A stretch of 64,000 nt of DNA, from assembly GCF_014066305.1 (NCBI RefSeq), contig NW_023501036.1:569501-633500 (forward strand). Direction: 5' to 3'. Of the stretch, positions 35,986 to 47,102 are shown in pieces. Every line of letters begins with the position of its first letter. The stretch's first letter is position 1. The notes under the pieces are model-generated. The model searched no databases. It saw nothing but the letters and a program-made list of their open reading frames with translations, and was not told the DNA's origin. Source of the DNA: Letharia columbiana. Lineage: Eukaryota > Ascomycota > Lecanoromycetes > Lecanorales > Parmeliaceae. Position numbers and translations under genes: made by a program.

Positions 35986-37341
35986 TCAATTCACCATCAT
36001 GCCAGGCATGCTCCCTGGCATATTCTCATATGTCCTATTCCTCCACCGCAGTCCCTCTTCAAACCCACTAGCATCGACCGCTCCACCGCTCCCTTCCTCC
36101 CTTTCTCTTCTCTCCCCGTCTCTCCTTCTCTCCTCTTCTACCTCTTTCCTAGCCTCCTCCCTCACGTCCCTCATGACTTCCTTCGGCACGGCTTCCTCAT
36201 CGTCCGCGGATCCAGGACCCCGCGTGTTCCTTTTTCTCGGCCATAGACTTGGCAGGACGACTTGCTGCACCCTTGGCTCAACGCAGCGCTCGTCGATCCA
36301 GGCGTGCAGTCTGCTCTCGACTAGTTGTGCGATTTTGGGGATGTCCTGTAGGCGGGATCGTGAGCCGACTAGAGAGCGCACGCTTAGATCGAGGCGGTAG
36401 TCTGGGAGGAACGAGAAAGCGAGGGTCGTAGGTGTGATCGAAGGTGGCTGGTGCGGTGCGCCGGACGGAGTGCTGGCGGGCGTAGAATGCGAGGGCAGGA
36501 AGGATATTGACAGTGTGCCTGAGAAGCGGACGACCGAAACGGCCAGCGCAACGGGCAAGACGGCGGTGAGCGGCTTAGGATAGTTGAGTATAATCTTCGT
36601 CTCGACCCCCAACGTAATAAAATCGCTCAAATCCACATCCATCCTCGCCTGCAACCTCGGCCCCTCAGGCCCATTCGTATCACCATCATCCACGGGATGC
36701 ACCCGACAATTGCTCAGGATCGGGAACTCCTCCCCCAGACTGATCTCCGTAACTTTGATATCCGACAAAAAGCCCGGTTTCTGCTGCCCATTCAGAATCC
36801 CGGTCAAAGATTCCAAAATCGCGTCGTCGTCATGCGCATCATTCCTGAACTGCGCGATCGTCTGCGCAATCAGGACGTTAAACCAATCCAGACTCTCCTG
36901 TTGGTGGGAATCGACATTGTAATACGTCTTCGAGAGAATCGTAGCGGTCGTCAGTCTCGGCGGAGGCCGTAGGACGTGGGAGGCGGAGCGTTGGCTGTTG
37001 AGCTTGTGGGGGCTGGACGAGGAGGAAGTGTGAGAGACGGAGCGGCTGCGATCTCGACGTGCGAGGGCGCGTGCTGAGGCTGTGGTTTCGGGGGAAGGGG
37101 GGTCGCCGAAGATGAAGAATTTGATGAAGCAGCCGATCAAGATCACGACGGAAAGTTGGCCGAGTAGGAAACCTTGTGTGAATGAAAGACTGAGGACATA
37201 TCAGCAAACTGTAGCCTTTATTCGGTGTTCTAAGAGCTCACGAGGACTGCTGTGGTGGGACCTGCGGAGTAGCATCTGGAGTGGTGTCAGTCACTCCGCT
37301 CGGAGATGAAAAGGCTTGCACGTACGTTGAAGGCTACTCAT
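35986..37341 (-). CDS. MMM1: Maintenance of mitochondrial morphology protein 1 (ERMES subunit)
   Basis: Three exons (37326..37341, 37242..37275, 35986..37189) with introns of 50 and 52 bases give 417 aa. Mmm1 is the ER-anchored subunit of the ER-mitochondria encounter structure and transfers lipids through its SMP domain. A short lumenal N-terminus leads to a single membrane anchor ([20 protein letters not shown], continuing KFFIFGD). A Ser-rich linker follows, then the SMP domain from about [19 protein letters not shown] through [18 protein letters not shown] to [15 protein letters not shown]. The C-terminal tail is Glu/Arg-rich and charged, longer than in yeast but usual for filamentous fungi. 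The two tiny 5' exons are supported by the reading frame continuing exactly into the conserved anchor. VRG4 follows upstream in the same orientation. Confidence 0.93.
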
Positions 37342-37864
37342 GCTATCGAAGAGCGGTGGAGTATGCTATATCTGCACCCATGATAGATCCTCTGTGATTG
37401 AGAGTAGACGACGAGGGTTGTTGAAGTGAACGGGAAGGAAGGCAACTTCTAAATTCTAGCTCTTGAGCGCCAAGACTTTATATATCTCGCTTCAATATAG
37501 AGGCTTAGAGCTGTCCCTTTTGAGCGTCTAAGAGTCTACTCATCTAGAGGTAGATTTGTCTACACCTAGTAAGACCGGAAAATTGCAAACTGGTCAATTC
37601 TATTATTCTAATTTGAAAGATGCCTTGAAACATCTTTAATAGATACACTGAATAGGAGCATTCACCGTATACCAGAGACTCCCTTGTCACAATGTAAATA
37701 ACCAGGCATCGGCCAATGCGTATGAAGGATAGCTATCCAGCAGCTCTGGTCATCAAATATCAATTTTACACCCAACGCCCTGCTCCTTGAATATTCTCTT
37801 AAAACCACCTTTTGCTCTTCGTACACTCCCGCATTAGTCGTCCGCGGTACTTGGACAGGTCGAC
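37342..37864. other. Intergenic region
   Basis: This lies between the MMM1 start and the VRG4 stop, on the same strand. It is moderately AT-rich and has no open frame of note. It should contain the MMM1 promoter and the VRG4 3' UTR. Confidence 0.5.
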
Positions 37865-39194
37865 TTAAGATTTGAATGAGTCCCTAGCGCTCTGCATGCT
37901 CGCACTCATTGGCGCTGGGTTGGTAGTCGGTAGTCCCCCTCCCATCTTGGCTTTCGCCGATTGCTTGACCTTTGCGAGCGCATACACGATGCCGCTAATG
38001 AACCCGACAGCGATAGCAGAGACAGATGGAATTGTGAGTGGGGCGTCAAAGAATATAAGGCCGCTGAGCGCAATAGGCAATTTGTTGAGAGCGCCGACCA
38101 TGGAGTATGTGGTCGACGAAGTGACGCGAACACACCAAGCCGAGGTGTATGAGATGAAAACTGAGGAAAGACCGGAGAATACCATGGCTGCAATGATGTT
38201 GTTGCGCGACTCAACTGGGAAATTTTTCGCCACGTTCTCGGAAGACCAATTTTCGATGAAGACGGAAGCGAGGAAGAGGATGGGAATTGAGAGGACGTTG
38301 TTGTAGAACATAGCTGCGAATCAAATTAGCAACTGGGGCACAACGGATGTGGAATGTCCCATACTGTCAAAATCTTTGAAGTTCGTCAATTTGATCCGCT
38401 TTCGCATACCAAGCACATAGGCTGCGCTGCAAATACAATTCAACATCATCCACATGTATCCAGCATTGAGCGTTGAGATCCTCGCGGAAGCTTCGTCGCT
38501 TGCGTGCCCAAAGTTTTGCAGCGCGTGTTGGATATCTGCCCAAGCCGCAATGACCGAGCTAAGAACCATCAAGCCAAAAGAGAAGAGAGACATTCCGGTG
38601 ACGGAGCCGCCGAACCATAGCACCTCACCATAGGCAATGAGGATGATGGTCAAGTTCTTGAAGATGGTGTAGACGGGAATTGATAGAAATTGGAGTGCCT
38701 TGGTGCTGGTGTATATCATCACAATGAGTGACAGGGATACCGGAAACCCTAGAAAGCTGTCAATTGCTGATATGCCAGACCTGACACCTGGGAGAGCCCA
38801 CATTTCCTGGCCTCGTCGGAATTGAAGTCTCGATACGTAATAACTCCAAAAGTTTTACAAGTCTGAATAGCAATCACGCAAACCACAGACTAAGTACCCA
38901 TCAGCACAACGTCTCCCCAAACCCTCCCATGCTGCCACTCACTTGAACGCAAAGCAGAAAGAAGTTCAAATTGAACGACCCCGAAAGCACGAACTTGTTC
39001 GTTACAGTCATCAGGATTGAGGAAGCACAGTAGCTGAGGACGGGAAACACAGGATTGTTCGCAACTGCTGCAATCGGCGCTGCTCCTCCCGTAGGAGTCT
39101 TGGGACCAGGAGACCTTGGCGGTGAATGGTAGCCGCGCTCCGTTTTCTCGTCCATATCGATGACCGTGTCATCCCTCTTCTTGAAGTCGGCCAT
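37865..39194 (-). CDS. VRG4: GDP-mannose transporter
   Basis: Four exons (38943..39194, 38802..38889, 38365..38748, 37865..38313) with introns of 53, 53 and 51 bases give 390 aa. The protein is a Golgi membrane antiporter that exchanges GMP for GDP-mannose, needed for mannosylation of proteins and lipids. Its many membrane segments fit the drug/metabolite transporter fold. The GDP-mannose-binding GALNK motif is present ([15 protein letters not shown]), as is [16 protein letters not shown], the other conserved site of the family. The cytosolic N-terminus is Pro-rich. The splice junctions restore family text (ARKWFPVSLS, KDFDTMFYNN). Length matches the family. It is divergent from PLP1. Confidence 0.95.
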
Positions 39195-39809
39195 GGCTGC
39201 TTGCCGGCAGGCGTCGGAATTGAGGAGAGATGGCTGCTGAGGTTGACGAATGGAGGGTACGCGAGCTTCTGTTCAGTCGAGTATTGGCGCAGAGGGTTCA
39301 AAGTGTCGAAACGATAATGTGTCAGCAAAGGCTGTTGTTTATAATGACAGCCAAGCTCCCGACGAATGTCTTTGGATGCTGATCTGTGTCGGTGATATGT
39401 TGTGGAACCTTGAAAATTATGTTGCTGGTGGCTTTTACGGGCTACAGTACGAAACGCTAAAAAGGACTAAGGCAAGGGGTCCACATCAGCCCTGTGTGCT
39501 TGGCGCGACAAGCCATCAGAAATGTACTCGTACCCCCCAATAATTTTCTTTTTTTTGGGCGACTTACCTGGATCGAACGGGTGAGCTTCAGAACCTGAGC
39601 TAATAGGGGAGATTTCGGGATGCATTTCGTATTGCTTGGCAGAAACATCTCGCGAGTCTAGGGCGGTGCACTGGGAGACTGGGTGTTGATGCACAGTGGC
39701 TTGGATTGCTAGAATAGGGTGTGTTCCCAAAGCAGTAGGCAGATGGTCTCTGGAACAAAATAACCAGCTCCCGAGCCCATCCGCCCTAACACCTGCTCCA
39801 AAAGCCAAC
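39195..39809. promoter_or_regulatory. Shared divergent promoter region, VRG4 and PLP1
   Basis: The two genes start 615 bases apart and point away from each other, so both promoters must lie here. I recognise no specific element; a T-rich tract lies near 39545. Confidence 0.5.
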
Positions 39810-40421
39810 ATGACCGCCTCGGACGACGAAGACGCCCTCCTCGAATCCCTCGAAAACGACACGGAAAACGACCCCTCGCTCGCCCATCTCCGTGAAGCCC
39901 GCATCCAGCAACTGGCCTCGGAGCTCAAGGAATCCAAACGACTGCGCAGCGAAGGCTTCGGTAGCTATGACCAAATCAAAGACGAGAAACGTCTCATGGA
40001 AATCACGACTTCCACGGAATACTGTGTCGTGCACTTCTACAAACCAGATTTCAACCGCTGCAGGATCATGGATGGTCACCTTTCCGCCCTCGCTCCCGTC
40101 CACCTCTCGACCAGGTTCGTGCGAATCGATGTCGAGCATGCGCCATTCCTGGTTACAAAATTGAACGTCAAGGTCCTGCCCTGTGTGATCGCCTTCGTCG
40201 CTGGTGTGAGTGCGGATCGCATCGTTGGGTTTGAAGGGGTCGGTTATAGCGAGGACACGTTCAAGACGGGGGATCTGGAAAAGAGGTTGGTGGGCGCCGG
40301 GGTTCTGGAGAAGGTGAAAGGAGCTGGGGATGCTAGGGTGGGCGAGGTCTTGAATAAGAGTCATAAAAAGCAAAGGATTGGTGGGAATGGTGATGAAGAC
40401 GACGACGACGAATGGGATTGA
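39810..40421 (+). CDS. PLP1: Phosducin-like thioredoxin-fold protein (Plp1/TXNDC9 type)
   Basis: One uninterrupted exon of 203 aa. Proteins of this family act with the CCT chaperonin in folding tubulin, actin or G-beta. The acidic N-terminus (DDEDALLESLEND) and the helical segment (LREARIQQLASELKESKR, then GSYDQIKDEKRLMEIT) are typical of the family. The thioredoxin fold follows (CVVHFYKPDFNRCRIMDGHL, FVRIDVEHAPFLV, KLNVKVLPCVIAF) without the CxxC redox pair, as in other family members. The C-terminus is lysine-rich and then very acidic (DEDDDDEWD). The start is the ATG at 39810; upstream in-frame sequence lacks homology. Confidence 0.9.
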   Translation: MTASDDEDALLESLENDTENDPSLAHLREARIQQLASELKESKRLRSEGFGSYDQIKDEKRLMEITTSTEYCVVHFYKPDFNRCRIMDGHLSALAPVHLSTRFVRIDVEHAPFLVTKLNVKVLPCVIAFVAGVSADRIVGFEGVGYSEDTFKTGDLEKRLVGAGVLEKVKGAGDARVGEVLNKSHKKQRIGGNGDEDDDDEWD

Positions 40422-41240
40422 GGGCGATGCGAAGAAAGAGTAGTGAAGGCCGTGTCGACGGATGAGGCAAATGTCGAGTATGGCTCGGATCACACTACAC
40501 GCTGTGCATTGGCAGCTAAGCGTGATGGAAGCAACGCTGAAGCGGAAGCCTTCTCAAGTCCTGGTTCTCGCAGATGGATCTGCGTGGCAGGCTTGTTGGC
40601 AGGGAGCAAGATGTATGAAGAAGTATGAGCATGCATATACAGAAGCTGAGCTTTGGCCTGGTGTGGAGACTGGAGGAGTAGTGATACAATAGTGGCTGAG
40701 AAGGTAGAAGGGCTGAGTATGGAGGTGACCTTTCCAGAGTCTTCAGCGGACACATCGACGCGCTGTTCTGCTTGCACGCCATACTCGTTCATTGACACAC
40801 TGTGCAACAATATCAGTACTACTGAGAGCCTCCAAATCCAAGCCATAGAGAATCGATAAAATTCTACTGTATTGCGTATGCAAACACATCCGTAAACTGA
40901 CACATGCTCAAGCCCTTCTATCCTTCCTTGAGCGAACCAGCCATGGAATTCTCGCGCTCGAAGTCGTCACCATTCGACTCAACATGATGTGTACGTAATG
41001 ATACAAAAGAAATGGGGGGCCGTGAACCTCAAGCGTGCAGAGAGCCCTCGTCTTGCGCAATCTGCGCAACTGTAATGCGAGACGCTCGGTTTTTTCCAAA
41101 CCATGGCTGAACCTTCATTTGGATCAAGTGTTGAACGACGCCGGTTGTTGCCTAAATATGCGCAAACTTTTGTTGCCATGTCCAAATTCCTGCGTCCTGG
41201 GATGGGGGATAGTATATCTTCCGTGGTGGCGGCCTGGAGC
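40422..41240. other. Intergenic region between convergent genes
   Basis: PLP1 and KNR4 converge here. No coding signal is recognised; it should hold both 3' UTRs and terminators. Confidence 0.5.
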
Positions 41241-42956
41241 TCAGATTTCAACGCTTTTCATGTCATCGACACCATCAACCCCAAGGCCTTTTAGCGCTGA
41301 CTTGGTCTGTATGTCTTTGTTCGTCGCGTTGCTTAGCACACCAGACATGTCGGCCTCCATCGCTTGGCCCAGAGGCGCTTGTTTATAGCCGTCGTTTGGG
41401 CCAGTAGGACTTCCAATCTCGACTAGATTCCCATTGCGCTCGCTAGCTGCAGTGTTCTGAGCAAAGATATCTCTATTGGCGTCACCGCCAGTGTGAATCT
41501 TTGGTGCTGCATTCTCTTCTGTCACTTGAGCCAGAGGGCTGGGTTTTCCAACAGCGCCACGGGGACTTTGAGTATGGGTCGGCCCACGATGAGGAAACCT
41601 TTGTGGTGAGCGTCCTCTTTCTTCAGTCGGACTTCCGTACGGAGATCCAGTATTAGCGGTGCCATTGGCGTTGGTACCTGGTCCAGAACCCGGCCTTCTT
41701 CGAGGGCCCTTTCGACCATACTTCTGATCCATTCTCCAGCGCAGTATATTCAGATATGCTGGCTCGACAGTGGCGGTCTTGAATTCCCGAAGCTTAAGCT
41801 CCTGTGTCTCCTCGTCGACAAAAACCTTTTCACTACTCATGTCATCTGCTACTGTTGCGAGAAAAGCGGCCCATGATCGAGCAACAACATACTTGCAGTC
41901 GTAGTCTCGGCCGAAGATGATGATCTGACCCCATTTCCCAACGGGTCCGGGCGCAAGATCGACCGCAAGGTTATTACCGCCCCAATCACGAGCCAATGGA
42001 ATCCATCCGGGATGGGCGTAAGCTTTTTGAATAGCTCTAGATGGCTGTGAGTCTTGTTTGTCGAGGAGCTCTTGTCGCCAAAACGGGTTGGTTGCTTGTT
42101 GTGAAACTGGAACTGGTGCTGAAACCGAGGATGAGGATGCTCCACCGAAGGCTTTTGGCGGGAACTGCGTCTGATTGGTTGACGGGCTTGTGAGATATTC
42201 CTCATTGACTACCCGCCAATTCTTCCACTCTTGAACAATCTCCTCACAGTCGAGAAGCATGCAGCCGAAGATAATGCCAGTGGGTCTCCCACCTCTCTCT
42301 TGCCCATCATGTACTTGTAGAGATTCGCGTACTTCCATGGGTAAAGAGCAGTCAAGCTCATGCTCAAGCTCGTTGACATCATTCTGAGTGCATCCTTCAG
42401 AGAGCTGGTCGTAGAGTTCTTCGTAATTCTCCTCAGCCCATCGATCAATCTTTTTCCAAGAATGGGCTGCTGGTGGGGGTGGGGGGAGGCCTTCTTGGAA
42501 GCTTTGCATTTGTATTTCTCCCGGTGTTACGCTGTCGAAAGGATTGGGTTCGTTTGATTGTTGTCGTTTTAATGCCATGTTTGACCGCATGCCAGGCAAG
42601 TAAGGAGAAGTGGGTGACTGAAGAGGACCCGCGCCAGGACTGCCTGGTGCGCGTGCGTCGCCGTTTTGTAGAGCTGGTGTAAATTGCGCGGAGGTATCAT
42701 CGCCGTACGGTGAGCTCAGGTCTGGACGAGATTCTAGGGCGCTGGTGGCCACTGATGTAAGGGGAGCATGACGGCTTTGGTTAAGAGGCATATGCTGGCC
42801 CGTGCGGTAGGGAGAGTCGTGGGACGCATGGCGGTCACTGGAGATCATTGTATGCCAAAAAGAGCGGAACATTCCTCCAAACCTATCCGGGCTACAGATC
42901 AGTAAGGCAAAGGCTTTGTAGACGAAAAGGGAAGGGAATAGAGCTTACGAAGGCAT
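41241..42956 (-). CDS. KNR4: Cell-wall assembly regulator Smi1/Knr4
   Basis: Two exons (42949..42956 and 41241..42891) with a 57-base intron give 552 aa. The 8-base first exon encodes only MPS and reads across into DRFGGMFRSFW, the conserved family start. Knr4/Smi1 is a scaffold linking the cell-integrity MAP kinase and calcineurin pathways to beta-glucan synthesis. The SUKH/SMI1 core runs from about KIDRWAEENYEELYDQLSEG through LECS/LPMEVRESLQVHDGQ and GIIFGCMLLDCEEIVQEWKN to AYAHPGWIPLARDWGGNNLA and KWGQIIIFGRDYDCKYVV. Both ends are Ser/Pro/Gly-rich and likely disordered, as in other fungi. Confidence 0.93.
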
Positions 42957-43424
42957 GGTTGTTATGATTGCTTTGTTGTCGCAAGAAGAGCTTGCAGGGC
43001 GTCAATTCGCAGTCATGTCAAAGAAGATGGGAGCTTGGCCTCCAGTAGGATGATACTCGAGGTGAATACGATGATATTGGCAATGTTTATTTGAAGTATC
43101 TCAGGGTCAAGGGTGTGCGGTCATTGCATCAAAGTATCGAGAACCGCATCATAAAAGGAGTGTGTTACTATCTTTGTTTGCCCACGAGTACCCCTGTCCA
43201 AAACACGAACCCTACTAGCGCGGTTGCCGCTTAAAGTTGCAAACGACGACGCGAACCAAGCTCCCAAGCCACCAAGCTTATACTCCGTAGAGGTTGCAAC
43301 CTTTCACTACAACGGTCACCGAAGACTTTGAATAGCTTCACACCACTCTGCGTATGTACGCACGCAATCAAGAGGTACAGATTATGCGGCCTTTGCGCTG
43401 CGCAGTACGCCGTTTCAGCCACCT
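42957..43424. other. Intergenic region
   Basis: KNR4 promoter side and the 3' flank of the truncated kinase. A minus frame at 43231..43437 reads on beyond the kinase stop but carries no kinase C-lobe motif. Confidence 0.45.
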
Positions 43425-44910
43425 CTATCGCTGCCAAGCCTTTATAATCTCCGGCGCGCGATATGGCCTTGTAGTTATGAGCGGGTCGTGTTGTTCGTTC
43501 TCGAAAGTTGCCGACCCAAAGTCAATAGGTCTGATCTCGTTGTTGGGTTTTTGATATGAGTGATCGACGAGGAGGATGTTTTGCGGCTTTAGATCGGTGT
43601 GTATTATATTAAGGTCGTGTAAGACTGAAGCGCAATATTAGTTGGACCGCAACCAAGGTAGGAGAGGTGACATATACGCAACGCTGACAAATAGCTGCCG
43701 AGCAAAGCTCTGTATGTGACTGCTTGGGAAGGTCATAGATTCGTTATCCTTGAGAAAGTCGGAGAGGCTCTTGCCTAGAACATCGGTGACTATGCAGATG
43801 TGGTTGCAGAATTCGAAACAGTCACGTAGGTGGATGCATTTGTTCTGATTCTGTTCGTCGTTAAGGTACAAAGTCTGTAGCACCCGCAGTTCATCGCGGG
43901 CCTCATCCTGAACTCGAGTGATCTTGATTGCACACTTCGATTTTGTCTGCTTGTCAAAGGCTTCATGGACTTCGCCGGAGGTGCCCATGCCCAGAGGTCT
44001 GCCGATACAGTCTGCAAACAGTCATCACTCGGCCGTGCAATGGCAGTCCATTTCTAAAAAGGCACTCACATCTGTCACCTATGCGCCTATTCTCCTCCGT
44101 TACCCTGTAATAGCCTTCAGCATCGTCGGTCTCCCCGTTCACAGTCGCAGTCTTTTGCAAAGTCAGCTTTCAGATTGCTATCTGTACGACAAAGGCCTTA
44201 CATCTTTGATCGAACGCACATTGATATCTCCAGCCTTTACGTGGGGCTTCGGTGGCGGTATAGAGGAACTGTGGGCGTCTCCCACCACCTTAATCTTCTC
44301 TTCCTTCAACTTCTTCTTGATCTTCTTCCTCTTTTCCATCTCATCACGAATCGGTTGCTGAGTCACGCGTTTCCTCTTCTGCCCAACCGCACTATTCCCG
44401 TCGTGCGCACCACTGGTCCCATGAATCGAATGTGGCCCCAGTGATGTAGGTGCCGTAGTCTGTAGTGATGTGGTTCGATCCATCAAGATAGTGTTGGACT
44501 CAATGTTCTCATTCGAGTATGTGCGGGTATGGAAGAATGCCTGTTGGTCCCTTGCAGTATCGTGTGCAGCTGTCTGACTAGTCCTCTTCTTGTTGGCATG
44601 TTGTGAACCTCTCACTGTTGCTTGTGGCTGTTGCTGCTGAGGTCGCTCGTTCCCTTTCCAAGATGGCGGCTGTGGTGAGTCGTTACTTATGATAGTGATC
44701 TCTTTCGGTGGTTCGTTCTTGTAGAACTCATGGCAATCAGTATGCCCTTCTTTTTTTCCTCGACCTCTGCGATGCTAATGTAGACTGTGAAACTGTCATG
44801 TTGCTAGACTGTGGCTGTTTTGAAGCTGAGGTATTGGAGGCCGGCGAAATGATTGCTGGTGCGCTGTTTGGAAAGTCGTAGGAAGGAGTGGTGATCGTAG
44901 TGAGGTTCAT
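43425..44910 (-). pseudogene. LAMMER/CLK-type protein kinase, truncated
   Basis: Exons can be placed at 44202..44910, 44070..44151, 43678..44011 and 43425..43624. The N-terminal region is Ser/Gln-rich with a basic segment (GQKRKRVTQQPIRDEMEKRK) typical of fungal LAMMER kinases. The N-lobe has GMGTSGEVHEAF (Gly loop) and CAIKITR (Lys). The C-lobe begins with HTDLKPQNILL, DFGSATF and RPYRAPEI, then stops at 43427. The rest of the C-lobe, including the EHLAMMER signature, is missing. Two further faults are seen: a frame change in an A7 run (44752..44758) near the N-terminus, and a third intron (43625..43677) whose best splice sites do not keep the frame. The start lies some 50 bases from the edge of the RIPped compartment. 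It is probably a decayed paralogue of the essential kinase, though a truncated product cannot be ruled out. Confidence 0.65.
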
Positions 44911-45090
44911 CTGATATCTTGGTGGGGTGCTTCTATACCTTAGCCAATGCTAAATAAAATACCGTTAACATATTTTTAGGGTGGCTACGCTATATTTATA
45001 TAGACGCCATATCAAAATAAGACGCGATGTCGTCGAGATATCGTTGTCGTCGTTAGCGATCCCGCTATCACTTGTAATGAGGCGAGGAAT

Positions 45091-45154
45091 ACTTAGTTTC
45101 ATGAGGAAACGCACAATACTAGGAAATACGGAATTTTTAAATCCGGTAAATCCG
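45091..45154 (+). repeat. Border inverted repeat, left copy
   Basis: The first 37 bases, starting ACTTAGTTTCATGAGGAAAC, are identical to the reverse complement of bases ending at 61320. The following 27 bases are similar with a few changes and one gap. It lies just inside the left border of the AT-rich compartment. Weaker similarity continues to the left. Confidence 0.75.
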
Positions 45155-46250
45155 ACGTAGCTGGCTACCACTATTATTGCTACCACTATCACTTATTTAA
45201 ATGGCCTACTATCATATTCTATTATAATAGTTAATGCTATAATATTATAATCGCCACTTATAGGCCTAGCATAATAGATATCCCTGCCCCGAACTCAGAT
45301 ATAGCCTATTTTTATTCTAGCGACATATGTATCTAAGTAGTATTCGATATTCTATTTAGGCCTTATAGTATAGTAGAATACTTATTAAAAATACTATAAA
45401 TTTCATAACTAGTAACTAGCTACGGACTACGCTATATCTTATTATAAGTAAGTTTAAATCTATTAAAACCCTTCGAAAATAATGAAAAAATAATAACTTA
45501 ATATTTGATTTCTCGTAATTATAAGAGTTTATACTATAAGTATATAGTTTATTCTAATTTACAGCTAATATTCGCTTATATATATCTAAAATTTACTAGA
45601 TCTCTACTAATTTACTCTTAAATAGACTTTTAAACTTCTTTTTTAATACTCTAAAATGTTATATAAGATGAAAATTACGATATATCTTACGTAATAGTTT
45701 TAATGCCTAGCATTTTAGCATTATAAGGCCTCGATCTTAAAGAGATTTAATAAAGAAATGAAGGAATAGTAGCCGTAAACGTGTTTTGCTATAGGGTGAC
45801 TATTTAATATTATATTTTCAAGCGAAGAAGAAATCGTATAATAATCCGCTCTGATTAATTCGAATACTCTCGAGCTAAACCGAGTCGCAGTCTTTAATTT
45901 CTATATTAATATTAAATAAGTTTCTTCTTAAGATATTATATTTATATAATCGTTATAAAGGGCTAGATAATAACGATAAGATCGGATAATAACGCGGTAT
46001 TACTTTAAAAGACCTTTAGAAATAAGATAATTAGAGGAGTATACTCGATAGAATTAATATAAAGTAATTATTAAATAATAAAGATTTAAATAATCGATTT
46101 CTAAATATAGAAAAATAACGCCTTGAAATTTACTTTAAAGACTTCGAATAAATTTAATTCGTTTAAAAATATTATATTCGAGTTTCTTTCGGATCGTCTA
46201 TTAATATTATGAGCTAAGTATCTTCTATTATCTAAAATAGATATATATAA

Positions 46251-46332
46251 GCCTTTCTATAAGTCTCTCTATAAGTCTCTCTATAAGTCTCTCTATAAGT
46301 AAGCCTTTCTATAAGTCTTTCTATAAGTCTTC
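46251..46332. repeat. 12-bp tandem repeat CTATAAGTCTCT
   Basis: Six or seven imperfect units lie within the RIPped DNA left of the split transposase. They may have expanded after or during degradation of the host element. Confidence 0.8.
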
Positions 46333-46619
46333 TTAATCTAAAATAGATATATTTATATAATTCTTAGTATTAATTAATTATTGAATAGATAACTTAGAAG
46401 ACTAAGAGAAGAACTTATTAATTTATAGTTTTACTATAGCGAGTAGACTATATTTCTCTTTATTATAACTTCTTTAAAGGCTTTAAAGAAGTTATTTAAA
46501 GAAGTGCGTCTAGATATCGCAATTAATAAGTATAATTAAGTTCTTATAGTCTATAAGCTTAGCGAAGATTTTTATAAAAAGAAGTCTACTATTTTATTAA
46601 TTATATTATATTATAATAT

Positions 46620-46827
46620 TACTTATTTTACCCTTAATCGACGCGTTAATAAAAAGACTTATTTTTATTAAGAAGTATATAAATATAAATAGTAACTAAG
46701 TTCTATAGAGGAGTAAGCTCTAAGTTTATAGATTTTATAAATAGTAGAGTAGAGTTAACTCTTAAGAGTTATCTCTATTTAAAATATAGCTAGAGAAATA
46801 CTAGTAGTAAAGAAAGACTATAAAGAA
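46620..46827 (+). pseudogene. Fot1/pogo-type transposase, 5' fragment (RIPped)
   Basis: Reading plus frame with stops at former Gln/Trp codons gives a Tc5/CENP-B-like helix-turn-helix: LSSIEE-ALSL-IL, then LLRVISI-NIAREILVVKK. The frame runs to the AAGAA at 46823..46827, where the Gypsy element is inserted, and resumes after that element at 57332. The family is Tc1/mariner-like with a DDE_1 catalytic domain. Stops are of the TAA/TAG type expected from C-to-T changes at CAA, CAG and TGG. Confidence 0.65.
46823..46827. repeat. Target-site duplication AAGAA (left), old Gypsy element
   Basis: It matches AAGAA at 57327..57331 directly outside the right LTR. Five bases is the usual size for Ty3/Gypsy. 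Confidence 0.75.
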
Positions 46828-47102
46828 TATAAGGGCGTAGTTTACTAACGATTAGCTAGCGGATATAGACTATAAAAGATATAGTATCGTTATAAGATTT
46901 AATAGTATATTTAATAGTAGAATTAATCTCTAAGAAATACTAAAACTTCGAAGTATACGAAGTAGACCTATGTTCGCTAAGCCCCTAGACATACGAAGTA
47001 TATTATTAAAATTAAACTCTAAAAGAAACCTTAACGTAGTATATACGATATCGACGTTTTAATATAAGTAGCGTTAAGGTCTATAATGTATTAGATCTAA
47101 TA
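46828..47102 (-). repeat. Old Gypsy LTR (3' LTR in element sense)
   Basis: 275 bases, same length as the right copy, differing at scattered sites that are mostly C/T or G/A changes, consistent with independent RIP. Confidence 0.85.

Noticed and set aside
35713..36400. Plus-strand frames over the MMM1 3' end
   Set aside because: Antisense shadows of the conserved MMM1 coding exon.
44965..45192. Minus-strand frame sharing VRFLMKLS with a frame at 61297
   Set aside because: The shared text is the border inverted repeat, not a protein family.
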